Assembly (NCBI GenBank): GCA_020444425.1
Contig: JAHLLB010000036.1
Location: 1-47,584 of the forward strand
Direction of reading: 5' to 3'
DNA: 47,584 nucleotides
Origin: a bacterium
GTDB taxonomy: Bacteria > Electryoneota > Electryoneia > Electryoneales > Electryoneaceae
Positions 32,331 through 41,286 of the stretch are shown in pieces. The notes beneath the pieces were generated by a model, which saw nothing but the letters and a program-made list of their open reading frames with translations, was not told the DNA's origin and made no database searches. Positions within the stretch are counted from its first letter, which is position 1. Each line of letters starts with the position of its first letter. Both the position numbers and the translations under genes were made by a program.

Positions 32331-33623
32331 ATGGATGCGACTCAGGCAGCACTGATCGAGGCGACCCGAAGCATGTTGAATGCGGACCGGACGCTCGACG
32401 TCATCGAACGCATCCTCCATTCAGCCCAGTCGCTTTTAAACGCGCAGGCGGCGTCGGTGTTCCTGATCGACAACCGGAGGCGGAATCTTGAGATGGTCGC
32501 GTCGACCAATCTTCCCCGTCACGTGGTCGAGAGCATCCGATTCCCGCTTGGCGAAGGCGTCGCCGGTTGGGTCGCACAGCACAACGAGACGGTCTTGCTG
32601 GAGGATCTTACCCGGGATCCGCGATATTACGCAGGTGTCGCGAAGAAAACCGGATTCGAGACTCGCGGGTACCTCTGTGTTCCTCTGGCTGTAAATGGGA
32701 CAACGATCGGCACGGTACAGGTGTTGAATCAGACGGTGGGTCCACCATTTAACGCGGCCGACCAGCAACTGCTCGAGAATTTCGCCGTGATTGCCGCCCT
32801 GGCAATTGAGAAGTACCGGCTGCACAGTCTCGCGGTCGAGAAGGAACGCATCGAAGCGGAGCTGGCTGTCGGGAAGGCGTTCCAGTCCACCCTGCTACCG
32901 TCACACTTTTCACCGCCGGATCCCTGGCAGATTGCCGCGTTCAACGAACCGGCCCGCCTGATGGGCGGTGATTTGTACGATGCGATGCCGATCAATGGCA
33001 AGTACATGGTCGCCCTCGGGGATGTCAGCGGTAAGGGTCCGGGCGCGGCGTTCTGGATGTCCGGCTTTGCCCATGTACTGCGGTTCATCGTCGAGCAGGA
33101 CAAAGACCCGATTGATCACATCAAGATGCTCGACGAGCACCTGCACAATACGATGCCCTCGGACAGTTTCCTCACCCTCTTCCTCGCAGTGTTCGAAGAA
33201 GGCGGCTTCCGTTACACCAGCGCCGGCCACAACCCGATGCTGCTGTTACACGCCGATGGAGAGATTGAGTGGTTGGGCGCGACCGGCCTGCCGTTGTCGC
33301 TGCTGCCATTTTCCCCACGGGAGACCAAGTGGGTCGAGATGGGACCTGGTTCACGGCTGGTGTTGTTCTCGGACGGTCTCACCGAAGCGGAAAATTGCAA
33401 CGGCCTGATGTATGAGGAAAAACGGCTTGAGCGGATGGTCCGTCGGACAAAGGATCTACCCGGCGATGAAGCGATCCACCGGCTGATTCGTTCGGTAAAA
33501 CGGTTCGCCTGCGGGCAGGAACAGTCGGACGATCTGACGGTGATGACAGTGACCCACAGCGGAGCTACGGAAACCGCCGCAGTCGAGATCGAGGAACGCG
33601 AGTCGGACTCCATCGCGGCGTAG
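32331..33623 (+). CDS. GAF-domain PP2C/SpoIIE-type serine phosphatase
   Basis: 430 aa, cytoplasmic. GAF domain at ~20-165 (ASVFLIDNRRRNLEMVAS, FPLGEGVAGWVAQHNETVLL, YLCVPLAVNGTTIGTVQVLN). A short coiled-coil linker (HSLAVEKERIEAELAVGKAF) leads to a SpoIIE-like PP2C domain at ~195-410: GGDLYDAMPI, ALGDVSGKGPGAAFWM, FRYTSAGHNPMLL, LVLFSDGLTEAENC and QSDDLTVMTV. The metal-binding Asp residues (GGD, GDVSGKG, SDG, SDD) are all present, so it should be active. Such enzymes dephosphorylate anti-sigma-factor antagonists with STAS folds. A STAS/SEC14-like gene lies 19 bp away, convergent. The ribosome site is weak (CGGA) and a palindrome sits 13 bp upstream. Confidence 0.93.
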   Translation: MDATQAALIEATRSMLNADRTLDVIERILHSAQSLLNAQAASVFLIDNRRRNLEMVASTNLPRHVVESIRFPLGEGVAGWVAQHNETVLLEDLTRDPRYYAGVAKKTGFETRGYLCVPLAVNGTTIGTVQVLNQTVGPPFNAADQQLLENFAVIAALAIEKYRLHSLAVEKERIEAELAVGKAFQSTLLPSHFSPPDPWQIAAFNEPARLMGGDLYDAMPINGKYMVALGDVSGKGPGAAFWMSGFAHVLRFIVEQDKDPIDHIKMLDEHLHNTMPSDSFLTLFLAVFEEGGFRYTSAGHNPMLLLHADGEIEWLGATGLPLSLLPFSPRETKWVEMGPGSRLVLFSDGLTEAENCNGLMYEEKRLERMVRRTKDLPGDEAIHRLIRSVKRFACGQEQSDDLTVMTVTHSGATETAAVEIEERESDSIAA

Positions 33624-33642
33624 GCCTTTTAACTTCCCGACC

Positions 33643-34035
33643 TCACATCGAATTCAGCCAGGCACGGCCTTCCTTGATGGAGTCGAATACGTTCAGCACC
33701 AACCCCTGATCTCGGTAAAGGTTGATGAAGGAGCGCATGCTGAGGTTGCCCATGATGCTGACCGGTTCCACAATGCCCCAGTACTTCCAGCCGATGTCCA
33801 TCATCCGCGGAAACCAGTCGGTGTTGATCCAGTCAACGTCCGCCTGCTGGTACGGCTTCAGGTAACGGTTATCCGACAGCCATTTGCAGCCGTTATGCGT
33901 TCGCATGGCTTCGTAGCCGGCGTTGAATGCTTCCCGCATTTCTCTTCCGCCGACGTACCCGTTGAACTGTTTGAGCAGGATCTTGTCGTCTTCCAACCAC
34001 TCGATCCGCGTGTGCGCAGATTCATGCAGCAGCAT
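33643..34035 (-). CDS. STAS/SEC14-like domain protein
   Basis: 130 aa from ATG 34035, placed by a GGGAG site 9 nt upstream; the ATG at 34044 directly abuts that site and the longer frame has no signal. Pattern IEWLEDDKILLKQFNGYVGG, REAFNAGYEAMRTHNGCKWL, SDNRYLKPYQQADVDWINTDW, FPRMMDIGWKYWGIV. It matches a group of short STAS/SEC14-like proteins in FCB bacteria, without the classic phospho-Ser DSSG-type motif of SpoIIAA. Convergent with the PP2C phosphatase and only 19 bp away, so a functional pair is plausible but not shown. Confidence 0.7.
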   Translation of the reverse strand: MLLHESAHTRIEWLEDDKILLKQFNGYVGGREMREAFNAGYEAMRTHNGCKWLSDNRYLKPYQQADVDWINTDWFPRMMDIGWKYWGIVEPVSIMGNLSMRSFINLYRDQGLVLNVFDSIKEGRAWLNSM

Positions 34036-34173
34036 GAAACCCATCTCCCTGAACAATCCACAATGGGTGAAGTATACGCAGCGTTCGGAATCCGGACAAT
34101 GAGAAGGATGTGGCACACGGGTCGGTCAGGGTCGAGTCGGACTTGGGGCCAATGACCGTCGTATCCAGCCAGT

Positions 34174-34404
34174 TCATGCGGAATTCGGTCGCCGCAGAAG
34201 CAAGAAGGTCACTCCCAGAGCTTCCGCGAGGATCGCGCCGGTGCAGAAAGTACCGTTGAGACTCCAGACGGTGTGAATCCAGCCGAGCGTATGGCAGATG
34301 ACCGCCTGCTGTATTTGTTCCGGATGACCGGACCATGCAGTTTCCGCATCAACTCCAACCGGCACATGATACTGTATCCGCCGCAGCTCGGCAAGAGCAG
34401 GCAA
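34174..34404 (-). CDS. Doubtful small ORF or gene remnant
   Basis: 76 codons from a TTG with no clear ribosome site. The 3' half (ICHTLGWIHTVWSLNGTF ... ILAEALGVTFLLLRR) uses GC-ending codons and has a hydrophobic stretch, so it may be the tail of a decayed membrane protein gene. No family recognised. Nothing else is visible in 34036-34532. Confidence 0.2.
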   Translation of the reverse strand: MPALAELRRIQYHVPVGVDAETAWSGHPEQIQQAVICHTLGWIHTVWSLNGTFCTGAILAEALGVTFLLLRRPNSA

Positions 34405-34532
34405 TCATGAATCCCGCACTTGTGCTACACGGGAAAGGGTTGACTAAGCTGGAGCCTCGTGTCCCCTGCCAGCCGGCGGAACAGCTGGAGTAAGGTGTCG
34501 CTTTACAGAAATCGAAGGGACGCTATGCTGGA

Positions 34533-35129
34533 TTACTCGTGGATACGAAGCCGTTTTCCGGCGTGCAGTTTTCCGGGCAGATCGATACCATTTCGCTGGA
34601 TTAATTCAAACAGTGGGTTCATCGAAAAGACAGTCCCCTGGGGCAGGATCGTCTCGGCAAAACGCCTGGCGGCATCATCCTGGCTGCAGAATAATGCGTT
34701 CTCACGTTCGGCACAAACCATGCAGATAATCTCGCCTTCCTGTTTCTGATGGCTGGAGAATATCTGGCCGGTGGAACGAAGTGCCGGTCGTGGGTTGTGG
34801 TTGGCGAACTGCTTGTAAAGCTCAATAAACCGGTCGGATTCGGGCTGATTGACAAAGATTTGTTTGTCCCTGCCCGCCTGCCTCAGGATGCGGTTAATAT
34901 GAACGTTGTCCGCGATCAGCTTCCCTTCCCGATCACGGGCATTCGCCAGCTCCCGCACCATGATTTGCTGGTACTTTCCGAAGTCAGGTTCCCAAGGAAT
35001 CAGCCAGCTAATTCGCGGGTGTTCACCCAATTGAATCATGTCGGCAAACAGGTCATTTTTTATCGCCGCGAGCCAGACATTTGTATCTAGAAAGACGCAA
35101 ATGTCCGGCTCATCGGGTAGTCGAATCAC
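34533..35129 (-). CDS. PIN-domain-like protein (toxin candidate)
   Basis: 198 aa from GTG 35129, with AGGAGG 4 nt upstream; GTGA overlaps the stop of the XRE-ImmA gene. N-terminal ICVFLDTNVWLAAI is the first acidic strand of a PIN ribonuclease fold. Later acidic residues (MVRELANARDREG; CSQDDAARRFAETILPQG) sit where the other metal ligands are expected. The C-terminal MNPLFELIQRNGIDLPGK resembles DUF4411/PIN-like relatives. Translational coupling to an HTH-ImmA/IrrE protein matches a known toxin-antitoxin-like layout. Activity as RNase is inferred. Confidence 0.7.
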   Translation of the reverse strand: MIRLPDEPDICVFLDTNVWLAAIKNDLFADMIQLGEHPRISWLIPWEPDFGKYQQIMVRELANARDREGKLIADNVHINRILRQAGRDKQIFVNQPESDRFIELYKQFANHNPRPALRSTGQIFSSHQKQEGEIICMVCAERENALFCSQDDAARRFAETILPQGTVFSMNPLFELIQRNGIDLPGKLHAGKRLRIHE

Positions 35130-36268
35130 GCAGCCTCCTGATATGGACCAAGGAGATGCGCTGCTTCATCCTGGTTAATGCTGTCCCGGGCGGTGAGAAT
35201 ACTGATCCAGTTTCGATACCGTTGCGATGGCTGCATTCCAGACAGTGTCAGCCGTGTACAGTCTTCTGTCTCAAGAAACACAGTATCCAATGCACCTTGC
35301 GAACAAGGATGCACGTACAACGTTTTTTTGTACTTCCGCGCCAATGCCTGGGAAAACATGCCAGCTTGACACAGCCTCCAGTATACCAATTCTGCACTGA
35401 CACCGTATTCCCGGCTGAGATGCGCGATTTCATTTTGCCAGACATCGACCGGATTCCCTGCCTTCAGAACGCGCCGGCCCTCGACAAAGGGCTTCAGGTC
35501 TTCTTCCGGCAACAGCAATCTTGCGGCGAAGGCATTGGCTGCCTGTTCGTGAGGATCCGCAGCGAAGAAATCCAGATTCAGTTCTTCCCGTCCGTTTTTT
35601 CTCCGGTTGATCGATCCCTGCAGATCCTCAAGCACCAAATGTCCCAGTTCATGAGCCAGGATGAACCGCTTGCTGGCGATCCGCAAATCAGCTGCAACCA
35701 CCATCAGTTGCACATCCTGCTCCCACCGGAAGGTCACACCTTTCAGCCGATGCTTGCGGTCGTCAACTTCGGCCACAGCAATACCAAGCCTGGTAACAAA
35801 CTCAACCATGCTGGCAATCTTGCCTTCCGGATGGCCCAACTCCATCCGCAGATTGTCCGCCGCCCTTGCACCGCGTTCTGCGGGATCCCGCAGCTTGGGC
35901 CGGACAGAACCAAGATCTATTGCTGGGCCGAACAACAAGTGATGCGTGTCCGCAAACCGGTACGCGTACCCCTTCGCTCGGGGATAGAGCGCTTCCGGGA
36001 AGACGGTCCGGTCTTCATCTTTGAAGTGCAACAAGGGTTTGTCCGCTGGAAGCGGGCCGTCTACTAGAACGGAAAGTGGGACGTCGAAAAAGCGGGCGAG
36101 ATTCACCAGACCGGTTGGACCAACACCCCTCTTCGCATCGAGGATACGGTTGATCATCGATGGGCTGTATCCAGTGGCTTGCGCTAATTTCGACTTGCTG
36201 ATTCCCGCCCTTTTCCTAAGCTCCTCAACCCGTTCGGAAACAAGGGTCCAGTTCATCACAGCCGCCAT
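35126..36268 (-). CDS. XRE-type HTH plus ImmA/IrrE metallopeptidase
   Basis: 380 aa. HTH_3 domain at ~8-68: VEELRKRAGISKSKLAQATG, YSPSMINRILDAKRGVG, LVNLARFFDVPLSVLV. An ImmA/IrrE (COG2856) domain follows with the zinc motif ILAHELGHLVLE (HExxH, ~205) and the third-ligand helix HEQAANAFAARLLLPEEDL. The C-terminal ~100 residues are a family-specific region with two Cys. DNA-binding regulator and protease in one chain, as in antitoxins that repress their own operon or phage ImmA. Start uncertain: ATG 36268 or ATG 36256; neither has a strong ribosome site. An inverted repeat lies 44 nt upstream. Confidence 0.85.
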   Translation of the reverse strand: MAAVMNWTLVSERVEELRKRAGISKSKLAQATGYSPSMINRILDAKRGVGPTGLVNLARFFDVPLSVLVDGPLPADKPLLHFKDEDRTVFPEALYPRAKGYAYRFADTHHLLFGPAIDLGSVRPKLRDPAERGARAADNLRMELGHPEGKIASMVEFVTRLGIAVAEVDDRKHRLKGVTFRWEQDVQLMVVAADLRIASKRFILAHELGHLVLEDLQGSINRRKNGREELNLDFFAADPHEQAANAFAARLLLPEEDLKPFVEGRRVLKAGNPVDVWQNEIAHLSREYGVSAELVYWRLCQAGMFSQALARKYKKTLYVHPCSQGALDTVFLETEDCTRLTLSGMQPSQRYRNWISILTARDSINQDEAAHLLGPYQEAA

Positions 36269-36311
36269 GGTAAGTGGTATGGAGCGGTTGATTGCTTACC
36301 GCACAAGCAGT

Positions 36312-36358
36312 TTAGTCAAATAATTACTCGAAATCAAGAACTGGAATTCTTTGACTAA
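36312..36358. promoter_or_regulatory. Inverted repeat upstream of the XRE-ImmA/PIN pair
   Basis: TTAGTCAAA (36312-36320) and TTTGACTAA (36350-36358), a perfect 9-bp inverted repeat 29 bp apart, in an AT-rich stretch between two minus-strand genes. Plausible autoregulatory operator for the HTH protein. The related TTAGTCA/TGACTAA arms recur at 46888-46919. Confidence 0.45.
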
Positions 36359-36404
36359 CCTTCGTTCGCGACATTTCACCGGTTCCGGCTCTGAGCAAAT
36401 CTGC

Positions 36405-37520
36405 CTAATACTTCACCTGCAGTGTCAGCTGGTACCAGTATTCCGTTTCGCGTGCGTTTGACACGTAATCCTTCGCGTCATAATCGAACAGCAGCAGGTT
36501 GTGGTTGCCGAAATCGTAGCCGAGACCGGCGTAGTAAACCGAATAGTGGTCGTTGTTGACGTCGAGATCGGGATCGAACGAATCGAATCCTCCGATCACC
36601 CGCCAGTGTGTCGTCGGCTTCAGCTCAGCGAAGAACGAGTGGCCTTCATAGTCCACCGCCTCCGTCAGATTGGCCGCTTCCACCCATTCGCCTTTCTGGT
36701 TGCCGAGACCGTGCAAGTATTGCCCGGTGACGGTGAAGTAGCGATGCTCATAGGACAGCATCCCGAGCAGTGCATTCCAGTCGGGAATGTGGTTGGTGGT
36801 TGTGCCGGCACCGTTTCCCTTGCCAGCGACGCCAAACCCGGACAGCTGCAGCCCGGGCATTGTATCCGGTAACGGCCGCACGGTCAGCCGTGCCTCGAAC
36901 ACCGTGTTCGTATTCTCCTCGACCGCGTGGTAGCCGCCGCCGTTGTACACGCCGAACGCCATGCTGCCATACCGGCCGGCGTACTTGCCGTTGACGGTCT
37001 TCTTGTACTCGTCATCCAGCTCACCGCCGAGGAACGTCGCGTAGGTAATCCCGAAGTCTGCCGAATTGATCACCCCGGCCCGTTCGATGAACATCCGCTC
37101 GCGCATGCGGTAGTAGTTGACATGCTCCTCGAAATCCAGCCATGGCGCATGCACAATTCCCACCTCGAGCGACTGTTTGTTGAAGAACCCGAAGTCTGGA
37201 AAATGGAACTTGGCATACGCGTACTTGATGCGGACTTCCATGTCGCCGCGCCCGTCGCCGTCCATGTCCTGGTTCGTGTCCAGCGTGATCCGGGCATCCA
37301 TGTACGGCAGCACCGTCTTCTCCGCCGTCAGGTACGCCCGCCGCAGGTAGAATCCGGCATACTCGCCATCCCCGGACTCGCCGTACTGGTAGGAGATGAA
37401 GAACACGCCGCCGATCGCGTGATCGCTACTCTGCACAGCGGCGTCGGCTTGAAGTGTGGGAAATGCGAGCGTCAGGATCAGGAGAACAGGCAACACGGTA
37501 AACAGACGACAGCGGGCCAT
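36405..37520 (-). CDS. Porin-like outer membrane protein
   Basis: 371 aa from ATG 37520 (GGGGAG upstream; signal peptide ending near LQADA). The mature chain alternates aromatic and polar residues as in a 14-16-strand barrel: GGVFFISYQYGESGDGEYAG, FYLRRAYLTAEKTVLPYMDA, RITLDTNQDMDGDGRGDMEV, FALRPLPD-like RLTVRPLPDTMPGLQLSGFG, and the terminal YWYQLTLQVKY ending in an aromatic residue, as BamA substrates do. It resembles phosphate-selective porin O/P-type proteins and other short FCB porins. Solute unknown. Single gene, same strand as the XRE-ImmA pair but separate. Confidence 0.8.
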   Translation of the reverse strand: MARCRLFTVLPVLLILTLAFPTLQADAAVQSSDHAIGGVFFISYQYGESGDGEYAGFYLRRAYLTAEKTVLPYMDARITLDTNQDMDGDGRGDMEVRIKYAYAKFHFPDFGFFNKQSLEVGIVHAPWLDFEEHVNYYRMRERMFIERAGVINSADFGITYATFLGGELDDEYKKTVNGKYAGRYGSMAFGVYNGGGYHAVEENTNTVFEARLTVRPLPDTMPGLQLSGFGVAGKGNGAGTTTNHIPDWNALLGMLSYEHRYFTVTGQYLHGLGNQKGEWVEAANLTEAVDYEGHSFFAELKPTTHWRVIGGFDSFDPDLDVNNDHYSVYYAGLGYDFGNHNLLLFDYDAKDYVSNARETEYWYQLTLQVKY

Positions 37521-37835
37521 GTGGGGGCTCCCCGGGTGGAGTGGCACGGTGTTCCAGCTAACACAATCTTTTCCGGCGCAAGATATGCCTGAACGGCGTT
37601 ACGCCCGTCATAGCATGAAAATCGCCGGAATCCGAACAACTCAGATTGAGTTACTCATCGGTTACAATTGTATGAATTTTCGGTTAGCATGGCGAATGCG
37701 CGGGAGGCGTGAAACGAGAGCCTATCGTGAGGGACCAACACGAATTATGACCGTTTTTCCTGTACTTTCGGATGGCAATCGTATATGTTACAGGTAGATG
37801 TGAATGGTGCATCACGGACTACGGGGGAATGGATC

Positions 37836-38560
37836 ATGACTCGATTTATCTTTCCTGCACTTTTGCTACTCGTTTTCGCGTTCGCCGGGTGCAACGATTC
37901 CCCGACCAACCCGGATGACAAGTTGCCGGACACCACGCCAATTGGTGTATCCAGCAATACCGCGTATGTGCCGGCGGATGCCGGCGCGGTCGAGCTCATG
38001 GTCTACAACCAGACGGACGAAGTGTTCAACTGGGGCTCCGTTGTGGAAGCGTCGTCGTCCGTAAACTGGATCAATCTGGTCGTCACGAACGAGGATGTCC
38101 AGCCCGGCGACAGCACGACACTGGGGATCCGTGTTGATCGCAGCGGAATCGGAGCTGGCATTTCGGACGGTGAGGTTGAACTGCGCTACAACGATGAGGT
38201 CGTCCAGACTATCGCCGTGACGATGCAAACCGGCACCCCGGACGCCGTGCCATCGGTCTCCTCACCAACTTCGTCCGAATTCCAGCAGATAGGGATTACG
38301 TGTTCATCAGCCTGATCAACAATTCGGACGAATCGTGGGGATCGCCGACCTTGTGGCCGGCTTGGGTTACACTGCCCGATTTTCTGACGCAATCGCCATA
38401 CGCACAGCACGTCATTCTTGAACCCGGCGGCGCAGGCGTACTTGATCTGGTCGTCGACCGCGGGTTCATGTCACCGGGCACGCACGGCGCTGTGATCGTG
38501 CTATCCTGGTATGGCAGTCCGGTACAAGCGATCAACGTCGAGCTGGAAGTCGGGGAATAG
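37836..38560 (+). pseudogene. Frameshifted lipoprotein with two BACON-like domains
   Basis: Lipoprotein signal MTRFIFPALLLLVFAFAGC from ATG 37836. Domain 1 (~40-130: GVSSNTAYVPADAGAVELMV, DVQPGDSTTLGIRVDRSGI) is followed by a second copy in another frame (TNFVRIPADRDYVFISLINN, EPGGAGVLDLVVDRG, HGAVIVLSWYGSPVQAINVE). The first frame stops at 38315; joining the frames near 38262 needs one added base (SVSS then TNFVRIPAD) and restores 241 aa with two alike beta domains. The two domains share the PADxxxVxxxxxNxxD and LxxxVDR patterns. Recent pseudogene or sequencing error. Gene sits alone between the porin and the sulfur locus. Confidence 0.65.
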
Positions 38561-38629
38561 ATGTTCGATAGTCCCGCAACGTGTGCCTGAAATCTGCAAA
38601 GCACGCAGCAGTAGAGCATGAACAAGGTA

Positions 38630-38715
38630 TGGCTATAGCCACTGGAACACGGGGTTTGACCGTTCCATCCACCGCGTAGCGGTGGACGGTGGTTAGCGTG
38701 TGGCTTCAGCCACAC
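38630..38715. repeat. Cluster of three variable-stem hairpins
   Basis: TGGCT-AT-AGCCA (38630-38641), TCCACCGC-GTA-GCGGTGGA (38668-38686) and GTGTGGCT-TC-AGCCACAC (38698-38715). All lie in the gene-free stretch 38561-38852. Confidence 0.6.
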
Positions 38716-38852
38716 GAAACGGACCATCCCCCAGCCCCCGTGTCCTGTAGGGACGCAGCTAGTGGTTGTCCGGCTGAAGCCTTATACCCATGATAATCCG
38801 GTGAATCTGTTTTTTGCAACTCAGCTACCGTGACGCACAGTACCCTGACATC

Positions 38853-38880
38853 AAAAACGCCACCCCCTTGCGGAGGTGGC
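38853..38880 (-). terminator. Intrinsic terminator of aprBA
   Basis: On the minus strand GCCACCTCC-GCAA-GGGGGTGGC followed by GTTTTTG, 33 nt after the aprA stop. Confidence 0.85.
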
Positions 38881-38912
38881 TTTGGTGTTTCTACGGGACT
38901 TCGGATCAGCGA

Positions 38913-40805
38913 CTAGTCTTTGAAGATGTACTTGACCGGGCGCTTGATCATTTCCCACTCGCCGGTGGCCGGATCCCACTTGGCGTTCGCGAATGCGAGC
39001 CAGTTGGTTTCGTCCATCGTCGGCGTATCGGCGCGGAAGTAGTATCCCGGCCAGCGGGTTTCTTCGCGGAAGAGCATGGTGCGAACGTGCACTTCGGCCT
39101 GCCACATGCGCTGGATATTTTCCCAGACACGCATGAGTTCGTGCAGGTCTTCGGCGGCCAACAGCTTGCTGTCTTCCTTGAGCATTTCGAGCAGCTCGAG
39201 GGCGCGTTCCAGCGAGGCCTTGTTGGTCGTGAACTGGGCGCTCACGCCGCCGGCGTACTCGTCCATGATCTTCTGCAGACGGAACATGAACATCTTCGGA
39301 CGCATGTATTCCGGGTTGATGTCATTGTCCGAGGTGGTGTTCGCCTTCTGCTCAAACAGATCCAGCGGAGCGAGCAGGGCGGTCTTCATCTCTTCGATGA
39401 GAGCATCCGGGATAGCCGGTGCATCACCCTTGTCCATCGCGTACTTCACGGCGGACTTACCGGCGATACGACCTTCTGCGTGCGAACCCGAGGAGAACTT
39501 GTGCGAGCTGGCGCCAGAGGCGTCACCGGCGTGGAACAGGCCTTCGACGGTGGACATCTGCGCGTAGCCCCAGAAGTACTCATCCTTGGTGTCAGCGTTC
39601 TGGATGTCTTCCGGACCGGAGACCCAGGCACCGGAGGCGCCGGAGTGCGAACCGATGAAGTACGGTTCGGCGGCGGCGATTTCCGAGGAACGTTCTTCCG
39701 GCTGGACGTTGCTGGCGGCCCACAGGAGCGCCTGCGAAATCGTCATGTCGAGGAAGTCTTCCCAGGCTTCGTTCTCGAGTTCTTTCTTCTTCTTCTTGTA
39801 GCCCTTTTCGTCATCCTTGTAGGCATCGGCGATCTTCTGCATCGCTTCTTCGGTGCGCATGAAGATCGGGCCCTTGCCTTCCATGATGTCGAGCATGCCG
39901 AGCCAGTTACGGAGGTTGGCCGGGATCGGCTTCACCTTACCGTAGGGAGCCCAGTTTTCGAGCTCGTCACGACGTTCCACCATGTACTCACCGCCCATGG
40001 CGTTGGTCGCGCGGGATTTGAAGAGCAGGAACCAGGCGCCGACCGGGCCATACCCGTCCTTGAAGCGGACCGGAATGAAGCGGACTTCCTGGCAGGTCTG
40101 CTCAGCGCCGGCGCGCGCGGAGAAGTACAGGGACGAACCGGTATTCCAAGGCGGATACCAGGCGCGGCCGAGACCTTCACCCGTGCTGCGGGGCTTGAAG
40201 ACGTGCACAGCGCCACCCATACCGGCGTAGACGGCCTTGGCATGGAAGACGTAGAACTTGTTTTCGCGGGTGCTGAAGCCGGCGGCGCCGACGCAGCGAC
40301 CGTCGACCACGATCGGTTCGACGATGAAAACGCGTTCGTAGATGTTGTCGAGCCCGATGGCGTTCTTGGCGGCTTCGGCAACGATGACCTTGTAGGATTC
40401 ACCGTTGATCATGACCTGCCAGCGGCCTTCGTGCACGTAGTTGCCGTCCTCATCCTTCCAGATCGGGAGTCCCCACTTCTCGAAGAGATGGACGGTGCTG
40501 TCGACGTGCCGTGCAATGTTGGCAACGAGGTCTTCACGGGTGATGCCCATGAGGTCGTTGCGGACGTAGTCGACGTAGTCCTTGATGGTGTTCTTGCCAC
40601 CCTTGAGGTCGACGTACTGGTTGATGGCCGACAGGCCCATCGCGACGGCGCCTGAGCGATCCATCGCAGCCTTGTCGATCATGGTGACCTTGAGGCCGTT
40701 CTTCTTGGCCCAGTAAGCCGCTTCAACCGCGGCACCACAGGCCGACATGCCGCCACCGATAATCAGGACGTCGGTTTCGACCTTGACGGTTTCGAAATTC
40801 GCCAC
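38913..40805 (-). CDS. aprA: Adenylylsulfate (APS) reductase alpha subunit
   Basis: 630 aa, in the size range for dissimilatory AprA. A FAD flavoprotein of the fumarate reductase/succinate dehydrogenase fold that converts APS to sulfite and AMP (or the reverse). Visible: the dinucleotide motif TDVLIIGGGMSACGAAVEAA, GLKVTMIDKAAMDRSGAVAM, GLPIWKDEDGNYVHEGRWQV, VYAGMGGAVHVFKPRSTGEG, GRAWYPPWNTGSSLYFSARA, SHSGASGAWVSGPEDIQ and the C-terminal RWPGYYFRADTPTMDETNW. GTG start with GGAGG 8 nt upstream. It lies 15 nt after aprB and ends in a strong terminator. Whether it works reductively or oxidatively cannot be told from this gene alone; qmoAB nearby favours reduction. Confidence 0.97.
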   Translation of the reverse strand: MANFETVKVETDVLIIGGGMSACGAAVEAAYWAKKNGLKVTMIDKAAMDRSGAVAMGLSAINQYVDLKGGKNTIKDYVDYVRNDLMGITREDLVANIARHVDSTVHLFEKWGLPIWKDEDGNYVHEGRWQVMINGESYKVIVAEAAKNAIGLDNIYERVFIVEPIVVDGRCVGAAGFSTRENKFYVFHAKAVYAGMGGAVHVFKPRSTGEGLGRAWYPPWNTGSSLYFSARAGAEQTCQEVRFIPVRFKDGYGPVGAWFLLFKSRATNAMGGEYMVERRDELENWAPYGKVKPIPANLRNWLGMLDIMEGKGPIFMRTEEAMQKIADAYKDDEKGYKKKKKELENEAWEDFLDMTISQALLWAASNVQPEERSSEIAAAEPYFIGSHSGASGAWVSGPEDIQNADTKDEYFWGYAQMSTVEGLFHAGDASGASSHKFSSGSHAEGRIAGKSAVKYAMDKGDAPAIPDALIEEMKTALLAPLDLFEQKANTTSDNDINPEYMRPKMFMFRLQKIMDEYAGGVSAQFTTNKASLERALELLEMLKEDSKLLAAEDLHELMRVWENIQRMWQAEVHVRTMLFREETRWPGYYFRADTPTMDETNWLAFANAKWDPATGEWEMIKRPVKYIFKD

Positions 40806-40820
40806 GTTTGTGTCCTCCGG

Positions 40821-41261
40821 TTACTGGTTCAACTTGAAGAAGTCGGCCCTGACGGATTCGGGTTCGGTGAACAGCATCGGGCTGTTGATATCACCATCGC
40901 CTTCCGCAAAGCCGCCGTCCGGTACCGCGGTACCTTCTTCCGTGGTACGGATCGGGAACTTGAACCGCTTGAGGGTCCCGTTACGGAACTTCACCGTCCA
41001 CATGATGCTGTCAGATCCGCGCATCGGCGACACCGTCGCGCCCATCGGGACAAAGTCCGCATAGCCACGCACTTCGATCGCCTGCACCGGGCAGATCTTC
41101 ACGCAGTTGTAGCATTCCCAGCACAATTCCGGTTCCCGATTGTAGGCCTTCATGAGGTCCTTGTTAAGGACCATGAGGTCATTCGGGCAGATGTACTGGC
41201 ACGCGGTTTTGTCGAGCGCCTTGCACCCGTCGCACTTGTCGAGGATTACGTAACTTGGCAT
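40821..41261 (-). CDS. aprB: Adenylylsulfate (APS) reductase beta subunit
   Basis: 146 aa from ATG 41261, where family similarity starts (MPSYVILDKCDGCKALDKTA) and GGGAGGAAAGG precedes; the frame is open 51 codons further upstream without homology. Two [4Fe-4S] motifs: CDGCKALDKTACQYICP and CWECYNCVKICP. The rest (YADFVPMGATVSPMRGSDSI, MWTVKFRNGTLKRFKFPIRT) wraps around AprA in known structures. It carries electrons to the AprA flavin. First gene of the aprBA transcript, behind a leader hairpin and a Rex-like palindrome. Confidence 0.97.
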   Translation of the reverse strand: MPSYVILDKCDGCKALDKTACQYICPNDLMVLNKDLMKAYNREPELCWECYNCVKICPVQAIEVRGYADFVPMGATVSPMRGSDSIMWTVKFRNGTLKRFKFPIRTTEEGTAVPDGGFAEGDGDINSPMLFTEPESVRADFFKLNQ

Positions 41262-41286
41262 GTTGCCTTTCCTCCCAGTCTGCCTT

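Noticed and set aside
38814..40655. 613-codon plus-strand open frame opposite aprA
   Set aside because: Arg/Val/Asp/Gly-rich shadow caused by GC-biased codons of aprA; no ribosome site or family, and aprA is certain.
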